A DNA stretch of 64,000 bases. Origin: Paralithodes platypus. Lineage: Eukaryota > Arthropoda > Malacostraca > Decapoda > Lithodidae. The stretch covers positions 19,188,330 to 19,252,329 of the forward strand of contig CM064495.1 in assembly GCA_032716605.1 (NCBI GenBank). The letters run 5' to 3'. This document shows positions 1 through 11,361 of this stretch, piece by piece (position 1 is the stretch's first letter; the number at the start of each line of letters is the position of its first letter). Made by a program: the position numbers and the translations under genes. The notes under the pieces were generated by a model. That model was not told the DNA's origin. It did no database searches and saw only the letters and a program-made list of their open reading frames with translations.

Positions 1-20
1 AAAGAGTGACAGGGCCAAAA

Positions 21-659
21 TCAAGGGACGTTCGAGCAAAAATGCCTGGACACACGGAGTTTGAAGCAATTTAAGTCATAGGAAGAGGGAAAGACTGATT
101 CTGGGAGAGAGTTCCAGAGCTCAGCTGTTGAGTAGAAGAAAGACTGAGAGTAACGTTTCACTCTCGGGTTGGAGAGTTGCACAGAGTAGGGGTGGGATTG
201 AGTTGCAAGTCGGGTACCACGTGCCCTACGTAAAGGAGGTGGTATACACTGGGAAAGCTCTGAGGAACACTGATTATTATAGTAGCGATAGAATAGCGAG
301 GGAGATGCAACATTGCGGCGGAGAGAGAGAGATTTCAGAGAGTTGGTGAGTGGACGGGAGTTAATGATACAAAAGGCCTTCCTTTCAACTTTGTCTAGGA
401 GAGCGGTGTGAGAGGAACCTCCCCACACATGTGAACAATACTCAATACAAGGACGCACTATGCCCCTGTACAGAGCAAGAAGCTGTGCAGGGGAAAAGAA
501 CCCCCTAAGGCGGTTGAGCACACCCAGCTTCTGGGAGGCTGCCTTAGCAAGACTGGTAATATGGTCCTTCCAACTGAGAGCAGAAGAAAAAGAGACACCA
601 AGAATATTGAGAGAAGATGAAGGATTGATGTTTGTATTGTTGAAGAATAAGGGATAGTC
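21..659 (-). pseudogene. LINE reverse transcriptase, C-terminal fragment (CR1/Jockey-like)
   Basis: Minus-strand open sequence encoding the thumb and C-terminal part of a non-LTR retrotransposon reverse transcriptase. Visible motifs, in order, are LNILGVSFSSALSWKDHI (a typical post-catalytic block), VLNRLRGFFSPAQ, LYRGIVRPCIEYCSHVWGG, LLDKVERKAF and the terminal TAELWNSLPESVFPSSYD-LNCFKLRVSRHF. The frame is open from about 659 down to the stop near 21. The catalytic FADD/YADD block is absent, so the copy is 5' truncated and cannot encode a working enzyme. It ends on its upstream side in a TATC-rich microsatellite. Family placement rests on motif recognition only; the exact clade is uncertain. 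Confidence 0.85.
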
Positions 660-690
660 TATATCTATCTATATCTATCTATCTATATGC
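660..690. repeat. (TATC)n microsatellite
   Basis: Imperfect TATC/TATCTA tract that directly abuts the truncated 5' end of the LINE fragment at 21-659. Confidence 0.9.
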
Positions 691-897
691 TCAGGCCCAA
701 TCCCCACTTTTCCTATTTTTGTTTTATATTTGGATAATTTTGTGCAGTTTAAGACGTATCTGTGGTAGGAAATAAGGGTTAAGTGCGATAGTTCGAAGCC
801 TGTAAATTGCTGGAGGTCCCCTTTTTAAACTGAGTAAAATCGCCTAATAGTAGCCGGAATAAAGTTAAATGGACGGCGCCGGTACAGAAGGGGTTAA
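688..897. mobile_element. TTAA palindromic MITE (family C), copy 1
   Basis: About 210 bp whose right end reads GCCGGTACAGAAGGGGTTAA, the shared terminus of family C, and whose left half is the inverted counterpart in degraded form. TTAA ends followed by CCC/GGG are typical of piggyBac-type non-autonomous elements (family knowledge); no transposase is present. The left TTAA has been lost. Confidence 0.6.
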
Positions 898-1737
898 TCC
901 AGAAGTTGCCAGATCAGAGTTGTGGATAAATGTTGTGGGTTATAGACGGTCGAGTAAATCCCCCTGAGAGTTGTGATTCAAAGTTGCGGTAAATAAGTGC
1001 TCGTCTGATAGTATAGGTGGATCAGTTGCATCATGACTCCAGCTCCACCATAACGGCAGCGGTGGTCACCATAGCAGTGTCGGGTTTCTGGAGGGGTTTT
1101 ATAGCCACACTACATTATCGCAATATAGTCCGGGTTTTATAGCCACACTACATTATCGCAATATAGTCCGGGTTTTATAGCCACCCTACATTATCGCAAT
1201 ATAGTCCGGGTTTAGGCTGGGTTGCTTATACCGGAGAGAGGGGGCACCAGTTTCTAGCACCCACCATTACCATAGTTCATTGCATTTTGTGATGTTTATA
1301 TACAGTAATGTAATGGAGGGAATAGGCTAGCATTGCCAATTCAGACACGATGCTCCAATTACAAAGGTAATTATTACCGCACCGGTAGTATGTGGAACTA
1401 AATCTGTTAAAAAAAAAATATCCTCACAATATACTGTATAGTCCGGGTTAGATTAATTAATTCCGTGCCAAAACGTAAACAAGTACGGTATATTTGGAGT
1501 TTTATAGGTATTATTCTAACTACTAATCGTATTTGGGTGTTTGTATTCGATATCACGTATTTATTGGAAAACTGGGTACACATTGGGTAGTCTAACCTAA
1601 TTCTCCATTGCATTATAGCATATATACTGTAGTCACAATCATCACAACAAGACTAACATTCAAAACAATGGTTCAACAAACACTCTATTTACAACATTCA
1701 TTACTATTACCGTATAGATAGATCTATTGTGATCTAT
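898..1737. other. Unassigned stretch with a short tandem repeat
   Basis: Apart from the 39-bp tandem repeat at 1095-1211 I see no gene or element here. The sequence is AT-rich, with short unsupported open frames. Confidence 0.5.
1095..1211. repeat. 39-bp tandem repeat, 3 copies
   Basis: Three successive copies of a unit starting GTTTTATAGCCACACTAC and ending ATATAGTCCGG, nearly identical (one A/C difference in the third). Confidence 0.9.
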
Positions 1738-2456
1738 CTATCCACAACACTCATCATCCACCTCCTGACTCCCCACCCCCTCTCCAAACACTCATCCTCC
1801 ACCCCCTGATCCCCCACACACCCCTCACTCCCCCCTCTCCACACACTACTCCTCCACCCCTGATCCCCCACACACCTCTCACCACACACTACTCCTCCAC
1901 CCCTTGATCCCCCACACACCCCTCACTCCCTCCTCTCCACACACTCCTCCTCCACCCCCTGATCACCCACACACTCCTCCTCCACCCCCTGATCCCCCCA
2001 CACACTCCTCCTCCACCCCCTGATCACCACACACACTAATCCTCCACCCATGATCCCCCCACACACCCCTCACTCCGCCCTCTCCACACACTACTCCTCC
2101 ACCCCTGATCCCCCACACACTACTCCTCCACCCCTGATCCCCCACACACACCCCTCACTCCCCCCTCTCCACACACTACTCCTCCACCCCCTTATCCCCC
2201 ACACACCCCTCACTCCCCCCTCTCCACACACTGCTCCTCCACCCCCTGATCCCCCCCACACACCCCTCACCCCACCCTCTCCATACACTCCTCCTCCATC
2301 CCCTGATCCCCCCACACACCCCTCATTCGCCCTTCTTCACACACTCCTCCTCCATCCCCTGATCCCCCCCACACACCCCTCACTCCCACCTCTCCACACA
2401 CTCCTCCTCCACCCCCTGACCCCCCCCCCCTCCCTCCCACACACACCCCTCACCGA
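1738..2456. repeat. C-rich minisatellite
   Basis: Degenerate array on the + strand built from blocks such as CACACACTCCTCCTCCACC and CCTGATCCCCCACACACCCC, with a composite period near 54 bp and frequent partial units. Open frames on both strands here arise from the low complexity and are not gene candidates. Confidence 0.9.
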
Positions 2457-3012
2457 GTGACTGACAGAGACCCCTTTACAACCCAGACAACAAAGACGTT
2501 AAATAATCCCCGTGATTCTGTTTTATCATCTACAGTCCCTTTGTTTTCACAGGCCGGAAAATTTAATCCCTTAACAACTGATTACTCGATACTTAATAGA
2601 AAAATTTCCTAATTAATTATACATTTCTCTTCAAAATATGTGTAATACCGGTAGCTGAGATTTTAAGGTGGAAACATTGCAAGTTACAGTCGTCTGAATG
2701 CAAACAGACAATGCTATAATCAGTTTAATGTATAGTCAAATTAATTCATTCGTTGACGATATTGATAAGGAATTTTGCAGTGAAGTTCATAAACAATGTC
2801 AATTTATGTGCATGTATATGTCGTTTGTACACGATATTGTGTGTCAGTATGCAATTCCCAGTTGCATGGGTGTACTTACTAAGGTTGAATATTATTATAT
2901 AGTGGTAGCTAGAATTCAACAGTGACAGTCTACCTCCAAGATAAAAGGATAATTTAGATATGTCTTAGCCTTCTCTAGTTTATACTGACTGACATTAGAC
3001 AATTTTATTCTA
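2457..3012. other. Unassigned AT-rich stretch
   Basis: No recognisable gene or repeat. A short open frame at 2698-2925 (+) lacks any family signal. Confidence 0.4.
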
Positions 3013-3970
3013 TATATCTATCTATTGCCTGACGCCGTGATGCCCGAAGAGGTGGCCACGAACGAACCGCCCCCATGCACCTCTGTCCCCAGTCAGTCGA
3101 CGCCCCTCCCCCCAACCAGCACCGCCTTCGTTCATATACTTCCTCACTCCATCCTTCCACCTCTCTTTCGGTCTACCTCTCCCTCTCTGTCCCTCCACCT
3201 TGCTCTCGTACACCCTCTTAGTCATTCTCTCGCTTTCCATATGTTCCATATGGCCGAACCATCTCAAGTTGTTCCTTTTCACACTTTCCAGCACATCTAC
3301 CTCCACACCACACCTCCTTCTTACTTCCTCATTAGTCTGTCTATCCCTCCATGTAACTCCGCACGCACTTCTTAAGTAATTCATTTCCACTGCTCTCACT
3401 CTTGGTCTGAGTCTCTCAACCAACGTCCATGCTTCGCTTCCGTAAGTCAGTGTCGGGATTACCACACTGTCATGCAAGGACTTCTTCACTTCCATACTGA
3501 CCACCCTTATTTCTTGTTACTGCTTTCAGAGCGTTCCTACAACCCTCTTCCCCTGTTGTAGCCTCTCCCGCACTTCTTCATCCATAGTCCCATCTTTACT
3601 CAACACACTACCCAGATACTTAAAAGAGTTGACAATCTCCATAGCCTGACCGTTCAGCTTCACCTCACACTCTGTGACTTCACCCATTTCAAAGACCATA
3701 ACCTTGCTCTTTCCCGCATTTACCTTCAAATTCCGTTTTTCGCACTCTGTTCCAAACTCGTTTACCAGACCCTGCAACTCCCATTCATTATCAGTCATCA
3801 GAACTGTATCATCCGCAAACAGCAGTATAGGTAGCTTTCACTCAAATCCCTCCCTTTTCAGCGATACACCAACATCCACTGCTCTTGATAGTATTTCTTT
3901 CATGACGCCATCCATATATACAGTAAACAACCACGGGGACATCACACACCCCTGTCTTATTAAGCTGAGG
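3013..3970 (-). pseudogene. RTE-like LINE reverse transcriptase fragment, copy 1
   Basis: Reading the minus strand, the 5' portion shows RQGCVMSPWLF and then FADDTVLM, the catalytic reverse-transcriptase motif, near 3800-3830. It continues with KVNAGKSKVMVF and SFKYLGSVLSKDG, and, after a frame break near 3505-3525, LTYGSEAWTL, NYLRSACGVTWRDR and NNLRWFGHMEHMESERMTKR, ending near 3022. This motif order is typical of RTE-type LINEs. An in-frame TGA precedes the FADD block and the frame is broken downstream, so the copy is dead. The element is 5' truncated near 3970 and ends at its 3' side in a GATA-type tail (TATCTATCTATTGCC read on +). Confidence 0.88.
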
Positions 3971-4608
3971 AATAATCTCAAAGAATGAAAAGGGAATAAG
4001 GTATCTCATTTAAATCTTTGGTTTCCACCGGTTCATGTCTAGCTGTATAAAATAATTTACTGATAGCCGGAAATAATAAGATGACTATAATAAGTACTTT
4101 CTGAACTGATTGGAGGTGTTGAGAGGTAGCCATTGTATCGACAAAATAAATACCGAGAACAAGTGTAACCCTTTCACTATACTTTCACTATGTGCTAATC
4201 TTTTATTGTATTCTGGCAAGTATTAGACGATTTTATGAAGATTAAACGTGTCTGTGGGAGTTAGATGGATAATTGTGATACATTTTACCACTTGAATGAC
4301 TAGAGATTCTTCCGAAACTGTATATCGTCTAATGATAGGCAGAATACAGTAATTCCTTATTTAGTTCTGAAAATCGATACATACTTCATATGAAACAACT
4401 TTAAATTAACCAGTTACTTTTGGCCATTTTCTTGCAATTGTGCACCATTTTGTGTCTCAATTACAACTTAATAATAAAGCATAGCAACTTTAAGTGAACT
4501 TTGGGTCCTAATCAATGAAGTGTAAAAATCCATCTGTCTATCTATTGCCGGATGCCTTACTCCACTTTATAAGGGTGTACAAATGAAACTACTTAAAATA
4601 AGTCAACC
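3971..4608. other. Unassigned stretch with one decayed MITE and an RTE end remnant
   Basis: A weak family C-like segment (GTAACCCTTTCACTATAC near 4164, then an inverted counterpart to about 4352) is visible. Near 4535-4560, CTATCTATTGCCGGATGCC resembles the 3' end of the RTE-like family. Nothing else is supported. Confidence 0.4.
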
Positions 4609-4991
4609 TTATGGGAGCCCACCTCGCTTTTTTTCTCTTTCTCTCCCTCTCGCTTTGGCTTTTATCCATTCGGCCCCATTCAGCCTACTGTTTTAAGACG
4701 TTTACCCCCAACCAGGTGTCAATATTTTCCTGGCGAGCGGTAGCGAGCCATCATATATATATTTTTGTTTTGACAGCAAGCTAAATTTGTACATTTTTCG
4801 ATAGAAGAATGTCTCTGGCGAAGCCGGATTTCTCCATACAATGCTGGCTCGCTATCGCTCGCCAGGAAGAAATCGACACCTGGATGGGGATAAACGTCTT
4901 AAAACAGTTGGCTGAATGGGCCCGAATGGATACAAACCAGGGAAAGAGAGAAAAGGAGGGAAAGAGAGAAAAAAGCCGGTGACCCCCTTAA
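4609..4991. mobile_element. Fold-back MITE (family B), copy 1
   Basis: About 383 bp bounded by TTAT/TTAA-type ends, with long inverted arms. The left arm carries CCATTCGGCCCCATTCAGCC, TTTTAAGACGTTTACCCC and GGCGAGCGGTAGCGAGCC; the right arm carries their reverse complements. The centre holds TTCGATAGAAGAATG and a GGCGAAGCCGG hairpin. No coding capacity, so it is non-autonomous. Other copies lie at 15238-15575, 28170-28562 and 37788-38166. Confidence 0.85.
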
Positions 4992-5164
4992 GTTAGGAGT
5001 GCGTGTATAATGAAAAGAGGAGCAGCGTTACTGAAGAGGTTAACTGTAGGGGTTTGATAATGAGGGTGGCTGATCAGGTCGTAATAATGGAGTTACCGTA
5101 CTTCATAGTTCACCACATGGGGAATACACGGATTGGTCAAGGAGAGAGAGAGAGATAGTCAGTC

Positions 5165-6850
5165 AGTCAGTCATATGTTTATTTCATAAACAGATATATA
5201 TACTGTATATACACTTTTTACAGAGTTATTTAAGTAATAAACATTAAGCTAAAAGTCCTTAGCGCATAGTTGCTTCTGTGTTCTGTACATAAACAATTCT
5301 TGATCTGATAGCATTGATATTATTTAGCATTAAGTTATTAAATCCATACTCATGTAGGATTATTTTTTCTACATCCTTTACAAGAAAAGATCTATGTAGC
5401 ATATAATACATGTTCTTCTCTATAAAACTCATGGCTTTATGAGATTTCTATATACAAATCTTATTTTCATCCAGTTAACCAAATGTTTAAACACCATCAA
5501 TCCACATTCTCTACAAGCACTGTGGTTGCTCTCCCAGTACGTCATATGACATATTCAATATTTTATTTATTGCCTTATGGTATCCAATGGAAAACTGCTT
5601 AAATGGTATATAACATTTTCTATTATTAAACCAAAGTTCAGCGCCATAAAAATTCGAACACTAGCATTGAAATAAATGTAAAAACACTTCAGTACTCGTG
5701 TTGCTAAACTTTCTTAAAAGACAATTAAACTCATTGCAAAGCTTGTTTCTGCATCTTATCCTATCCAAGTCATTATTAAGATTACAATCAATTATACAAC
5801 CCAAATATTTGTATTAAGAAACAATATTTAATTTGTTATTGTTTAAATATATAGAAGGATTCATGTCCTGTCCATACTTATATTTAAGGATCATACATAC
5901 TGATTTTGCAGAGTTAATAGATAAGTCTAGTTGTTTAATGTCATGATTCATAATATCTATCAATGTTTGCAGACCTCTAACCGAAGGAGCCAATATTACA
6001 ACATCGTCTGCATAGGCGATCACATTGCTGACTTGTAAACCTAGTCTACAGCCTACATTACTTGCAGATAATTTACTTAATAAGTCATCAATATAAATTG
6101 AAAACAACAAGGGAGATAGCACCCCACCTTGTCTCACTCCATTTTTCATAGTCCATTCAGTTGAAATTGAATCTTTAAATTTGACAACAACATGTTGGTT
6201 TCTGTAAAAGTAAAATTAAATATTAACCAAGAAATTCGGTACCCCTAGTTATAAAAGCTTATTTGCAAGTTTGAAATGATTCACCTTATCAAATGCCTTT
6301 GTCAGGTCAATAAAACATGAATACACATTAGATCCATCCCTCCGTGGTGTACCGTAAAATAGTTTCCTTTAGAATTAAACATGCAGTAGAAGTAGAATAC
6401 CTCTCTCTAAATCCATGCTGCCTATCATTTAAACTAACATATCTTAAAAGTGTGTACTGCAAGCAATATTCAAATACCTTCAACGATAGTGGCGATAACG
6501 TAATTGATCTATAATTATCAAGTGATGTATTATCTTTATACTTATCTTTCAATAAGGGTACCATAATTCCAAAGTTCATTCTTACAAGCATACAACCATG
6601 TACAACACAAGAAGAAATTACCTTTGCAATTACTATTATCAATTCGTTTGTGCAATACTTTAAATGAAAAGAATGTATATTATCTGGGCCAATACCACAA
6701 TTGAGGTCAGATATTGCTGTAGATACATCGTGACTATTTACCTTACCCAATATTTCACCGTCACGTACATTTTTCACCAATTTATCTATCATGAAGTCAT
6801 CATCATTCTGACATTTACAATCGTCATGTACATGTTTAAACTTATTGGAA
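5165..6850 (-). pseudogene. LINE reverse transcriptase, broken copy
   Basis: A longer minus-strand LINE remnant. From its 5' side (high coordinates) it shows the fingers region (LLKDKYKDNTSLDNYRSIT, LSLNDRQHGFRERYST around 6400-6560), then RQGGVLSPLLFSIYIDDLLS and VIAYADDVVILAPSVRGLQT near 5990-6130 (catalytic YADD), then SINSAKSVCMILKYK. Further C-terminal sequence, with stops and shifts, reaches about 5540 and includes DRIRCRNKLCNEFNCLLRKF. At least one frame break separates the fingers block from the catalytic block (about 6150-6330). The 3' end abuts short GACT repeats near 5165 and the 5' end abuts a (GATA)n tract at 6855. No endonuclease domain is present. Confidence 0.85.
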
Positions 6851-6854
6851 AAGA

Positions 6855-6895
6855 TAGATAGATAGATAGATAGAGAGATAGAGAGAAAGAGACCA
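6855..6895. repeat. (GATA)n/(GAGA)n microsatellite
   Basis: GATAGATAGATAGATAGATA followed by GAGA units, adjoining the truncated LINE end. Confidence 0.9.
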
Positions 6896-7134
6896 TACTG
6901 TACATTCTAAGGGAGGGAGTGAGAGAGGGAGGTGGTGGCATTCTTCATTTAATTAGCCTCTCAGTGGTATAATTTGCAGCGCTAAATACGGCAATTAGGT
7001 AATATGCAGTGAATGGAACTACCTTGTTGGTTGGTTACTATTCTAATTACCACACTCGGAAGTCATCATTTATATCGAACCTGTTATTTTGTGTCTGCAA
7101 GTATATTTATTGATTGCTATGCCACGTTCATCAG
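6896..7134. other. Unassigned stretch
   Basis: Short interval between a LINE remnant and a MITE with no recognisable feature. Confidence 0.4.
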
Positions 7135-7368
7135 TTAACCCTTTTTGTACCGGCGAAGTATTTTTGTTTATATTTCATCTACATTTGGAGGATTTTATGA
7201 AGCTTAGGGAGGCTATAATTATCACCTACACCTATGGTAGCAAAAGGACTAATTGAGATATTCTGTGGCCTTTGAATTGGTAGAGTTCCTTCCTAAACTG
7301 AATACAATCATCTAATAGTTGCCAGAATCTATTGAGAAAAAAAAAGTTACCGGTACAGAAGAGGTTAA
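7135..7368. mobile_element. TTAA palindromic MITE (family C), copy
   Basis: Starts TTAACCCTTTTTGTACCGGC and ends ACCGGTACAGAAGAGGTTAA. The two halves are imperfect inverted repeats with TCTAATAGTTGCCAG-type sequence inside. No coding capacity. Confidence 0.8.
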
Positions 7369-7639
7369 TGTAAAAAAAAAAAAAAAAAAAAAAAAAATCC
7401 TCCCAATTGGTGCCCCGGTCATCCACTGAACTGCATAGCAGTTACTCAAAACAAAAGAACATTTGCACATTTGATTTGATGATGTGAATGCAAAATTAGA
7501 TATGGTGAGCGTATTATTAACAATAAAGAGGTTAGTTATAATTGGTAGGATGCGATCTACTCACTCCCTCTCTCTCCGCAGGTGTTGATTCCTCCTCGTA
7601 TTCCACTATGGGCAATTGTCAAATGTTTGACATGCATAC

Positions 7640-7854
7640 TTAACCCCTTCTGTACCGGCAACGCCTTTTTCATTATATCCTGGCAACTATTAAACTACTT
7701 TGTCCAGCTTAGGAAGGACGTCTACCCATTAATAGGCTACATACTATCTCCATTCACCCTTTTAGCTACCATATATCCACCCTAAGTGTCATCAAATCCT
7801 CTAAATGTAGCTGAAATCAAATACAAAAGATGTCACCGGTACAGAAAGTGTTAA
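7640..7854. mobile_element. TTAA palindromic MITE (family C), well-preserved copy
   Basis: Bounded by TTAACCCCTTCTGTACCGGC on the left and CACCGGTACAGAAAGTGTTAA-type sequence on the right. Internal inverted arms include GGCAACTATTAAACTAC and its decayed counterpart. TTAA ends with a CCC start match piggyBac-type MITEs by family knowledge; the superfamily call is inference. Confidence 0.85.
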
Positions 7855-10439
7855 TAACTTAATACCGGCATGACTACAGCGCCCCCCCCCCCCCCCCCCC
7901 TAGCAGGGGGGGGGGGGGGGGGGGGCAGCTGCTGTGCTCAGGGTCACGCTCACCTCGGCACTCATTACACCAGAATCTATTTTGTATTATGTCACCAATA
8001 TAAATTGCAATAATACAAATTAATAATTTTACAACATGCATGTATATTTATGTTCACTTCTGCCCTATTGATAGTGAAAAACAGTTAAGGGTTCGACTTT
8101 TGTGAGGTGTCAAGACAGGTGCAGTAAATGGCTAGCAGGGTTCAGTGGGGTAACTCAAGGTAGCTGACTTTCTCCTTTTTTCTTATTTGAGTTTGCATAT
8201 TCTTGTCCTTGTGGATTACATACGTTGCAGTTCATGGGCTTTAGTAATACACTATGATATAAGACCTTGAGTGGCTAACATTAGACAATGTTATTTAGTT
8301 TTGGTAGACCCTGAAGATATCAATGAGGTAAACTCTATCTCAATCAGCCCTCTGACTTCCAATATCCATTCCTAAGCTACCGTAAATAAACAACCTATTG
8401 ACACTCGGAAAAAGGGAGAAACCCGTCCTCAACTACTGAAAGGGTTCGTCCTCTGATTACGGATAGCGATTTTGTAGTGTATTAACATCGTCTAGTGTTA
8501 GCCTCAGTACAATAGGTCAAGGTGTAAGTGGATTGGATTTACTACTGTTACTTTAAGGTATCTTGACTGTGAAGTGTTTCATAATCTGAAGAATATCGTC
8601 TAGTTTTTACTATTTGCCTAATGTTCGTTAAAACAGTACATAATTGTGTTTAGCTTCTATAGGGTAGCGTTCTTGAATTTTCACACCTACAGTACTCACA
8701 TGAGTGAAACAATTGTCTATCCTAAAATATCTATCAATACAATTATTCATATTTTGTTATCGTTAATCATAAATAAATACGTATTGGCAGCTCTATATCC
8801 ATATGGCAACAGTGTTGTTGTTGTTGTTGTTGTTCCCCAAGTTGCCTGGCCGAACAGCCCCAAGGCCCCGAGCAAGGCCAAGGCCATAACTGAGCGTACC
8901 GGCCAAAACATTAATTTATTTATATTTACGTTTATAAGAAACTCGGACGACTATTGTTGCACATAAAGAGGTATACTGTACACTAACATTTATGATAATG
9001 AGGATAGCTGACCACATGCGCTATGCCCTTTAAAAGTGTTATAAGATTCCGTACTGACATTACAAATATTATAGTGTGCCGGTATTTATGCTCCGGCACT
9101 GGTATTCATGTGACCAATAAACCGATATCTTAGTGACGATACCGTACTCTACTTGAACCCGGAATAAGCTATAGGAGCTCTGCTTCAACAATTTTGCTAA
9201 CATATTACGGAAAATATAATTCCCTGTAGTTCTGATGAAATTATTAGACTCGATTTCATTCAATCCCCGACTCATTTATCTGAGCCATGACTCCAGATCT
9301 ACTGGCCTTATTAGTTAGCTAAAATAGGACTTCAGAGGCTATCAACTCTTCTGGATTATTAAGCCAGCACACTGTAAATCAAGAATAGGGTCAGGACTGG
9401 AACCCCTTTTCGAGAACTCCGGTCCCTTCATGGTCTTATTTTATGATCTCATCCTTATATTTCACGATATTCTTTAACGACAATTCTAGGTAAAATACTC
9501 GGATTTAAGTATCCGAACTCGATACATTCCTTTAGATACATCCCCTAGTTTACAGCCTCAGAAGTCATACTTAATACTTTGATTCAGTGAGTGTTGAGTC
9601 CATGATATGTGTTATGATTCAGCGATTTGAGCAATGGTGTCATTTGTGTATGTCCAAATTCTCTAATTTGTGCTCTGATTCCGTTATAGAACTGCATTTC
9701 CATCATTGAATCATTACTCCGCTAATCACTACGAATGCAATGTGTTTTTATTTTAATAATCTGCTATTGTATGGATCGATTGTCCTATTAAACAATTTGA
9801 ACTCGGATTCCATGAACAGAACTCCGCCACGCCGACCACAGCAGGTTTGTATGACGTGTTACAAACGGTACAAACCATGATATAAGGACTACAGAAGGTA
9901 AACGCACAGAAATATTGAACTTCTTCATGCAAGTTTATAAATACGATAAACAGGCGACTGTCACTTCTTTTTTCTTCTGTGACGTCACGTTCATCCGTAC
10001 CGACCATTGTACCGTCCTAGAAACCAACGAAATGCAATACACAACTTTGAAGTACCGTAAACTTAGTTACTTTCTACCCTTGACAATATATTTATCTTCG
10101 CAATAACTCACATGTGTGGTATTTATATGCTGAGTATTGCAACATCAAAATTCAATAAGGTCCCTACTTTGAGATAACTAGGCTAGCCTTAGTGTTCACT
10201 TAAGAGTTCACTTTATCCTGTCAAATTTTAATTTCAGAAGAAAATAATATGACACTGTACTTCTGTACTTCCATTGACAACTTCATGAGACTGAAAATAG
10301 AGAATATAGTTGTAGGAATATCGTTGATTATTTCATAGGGTAAATCTCAAGTGAAATTCTTGTCCATGAACGCTGTGTTGTGTTTACATAGGCTAGTCTT
10401 TACTCTGGCCACTAGATGGCAGCACCGTCATTCCCTCCT
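7855..10439. other. Unassigned 2.6-kb stretch
   Basis: Holds the polyC/polyG hairpin at 7882-7925 and a (GTT)n tract near 8813-8832 followed by a GC-rich patch (CCTGGCCGAACAGCCCCAAG). Short open frames at 8646-8966, 9069-9275 and 9753-10106 overlap on opposite strands and show no family motif. I see no supported gene. Confidence 0.45.
7882..7925. repeat. PolyC-TAGCA-polyG hairpin
   Basis: About 19 C, the five bases TAGCA, then about 20 G, giving an essentially perfect inverted repeat of homopolymers with a 5-nt loop. Confidence 0.9.
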
Positions 10440-10842
10440 CCATCTTAAAACTTTCGTGTTGTCCCTCTGAAGTAGAAATCACGGGTTCCCTCTTAGATTC
10501 CTAGCTGGTTCCTTTAAACATCGCATAGACAAACACCTCCTCTTAAACTCGCTACATGTATAAATAAATACCTAATGTGTTACTCACTTTTTCTCAGACA
10601 CATGAAGGACCACTCATAGCTGTGTTTTGGTATTTACCCAAATTGTCTATACTAACATCTCCTAACCTTGCCTAGGACATTTGTCCTAGGGCAGCATTTC
10701 CCTTTCCAATTGTCCCTTACCCACTCTGAACCACTGTTGGACACTTAAACACAGTGGTGATTTAGAGGGCAAGCAACCTCGAGAGGTCGCTAGAACTGTT
10801 GTTTCCTGACTTCCTTTGTACTCTCTCTCTCTCTCTCTCAGA
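10440..10842 (+). mobile_element. CR1-like LINE 3' end ending in (TC)n (family CR1-C, copy 3)
   Basis: Plus-strand remnant of the end of a LINE open frame (FKHRIDKHLLLNSLHV-like reading near 10510-10560), followed by a 3' untranslated region. That region matches, in opposite orientation, the ends of the copies at 11362-12274 and 26030-27112: shared blocks include CCCTTACCCACTCT, ACCACTGTT and CTTCCTTTGTAC. The element ends CTTTGTAC followed by (TC)n at 10829-10842. Only the tail remains. Confidence 0.7.
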
Positions 10843-10899
10843 TTGGACTCCAATTACTCTTTCCGTTGTAGCCCCTAGACTACGAGGTCAACTCATTGA

Positions 10900-10911
10900 A
10901 GTATATAAGAT
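10900..10911. repeat. Left copy of 12-bp target-site duplication
   Basis: AGTATATAAGAT, repeated at 12275-12286. Removing one copy and the intervening DNA rejoins the LINE reading frame, which supports a true TSD. Confidence 0.85.
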
Positions 10912-10947
10912 GTGGGAATTAGGACAAATGCAGAGAAGAGACCCAGT

Positions 10948-10986
10948 TTATTCAACGTTTCGCCAGTAAGGCTTCTTCAGGAATAA
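10948..10986 (-). ncRNA. Hammerhead-ribozyme-like motif, left arm
   Basis: Read on the minus strand: stem I strand UUAUUC, core CUGAAGA, stem II GCC/GGC with a UUACU loop, then GAAA, a short self-complementary ACGU, and the stem I return strand GAAUAA. One extra A lies between the core and stem II compared with the textbook consensus, so activity is not assured. Confidence 0.5.
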
Positions 10987-11250
10987 CATACAGTAGGGGA
11001 GTACAGTCAACAACATATATCTCTTACCATAAGGAAACAACACAACAAAAACAACAGCAGGAAATGTTCAAATAGTTTAGTCTGGTTCTCGACTCGTTAA
11101 TAAATATGCAAGTGGTTTGGCTAGTGACATTTATCATTAACGAGTCGAGAGCCAGACTAAACTATTTGAACATTTCCTGCTGTTGTTTTTGTTGTGTTGT
11201 TTCCTTATGGTAAGAGATATATGTTGTTGACTGTACTCCCCTACTGTATG

Positions 11251-11289
11251 TTATTCCTGAAGAAGCCTTACTGGCGAAACGTTGAATAA
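11251..11289 (+). ncRNA. Hammerhead-ribozyme-like motif, right arm
   Basis: Same architecture as the left-arm motif: UUAUUC at 11251-11256 can pair with GAAUAA at 11284-11289, the CUGAAGA core is at 11257-11263, GCC/GGC form a 3-bp stem II, and GAAAC follows. Predicted cleavage would lie after 11283 if the fold is active. The extra A beside stem II is the main deviation. Confidence 0.5.
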
Positions 11290-11361
11290 ACTGGGTCTCT
11301 GCTCTGCATTTGTGTCTTAATTCCCACATCTGTTGCAGCCATTGCTGTTTCTTCACCACAG

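Larger units (their letters stand above)
10909..11331. mobile_element. Penelope-like palindromic repeat
   Basis: Two arms of roughly 195 bp (about 10909-11105 and 11128-11331) are near-perfect inverted repeats around a spacer of about 22 bp. Shared blocks include GACTCGTTAAT, GGAAATGTTCAAATAGTTTA, CTACTGTATGTTATTCCTGA and AATAAACTGGGTCTCT. Each arm contains a hammerhead-ribozyme-like core (CTGAAGA ... GGCGAAACG). Such motifs are known from terminal repeats of Penelope-like elements, where inverted arrangements also occur. No reverse transcriptase or GIY-YIG domain of that type is present, so only terminal sequence is kept. The family call is inference. Confidence 0.7.

Noticed and set aside
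9753..10106. Overlapping small frames on opposite strands
   Set aside because: Each is short, they contradict each other and neither shows a family signal.
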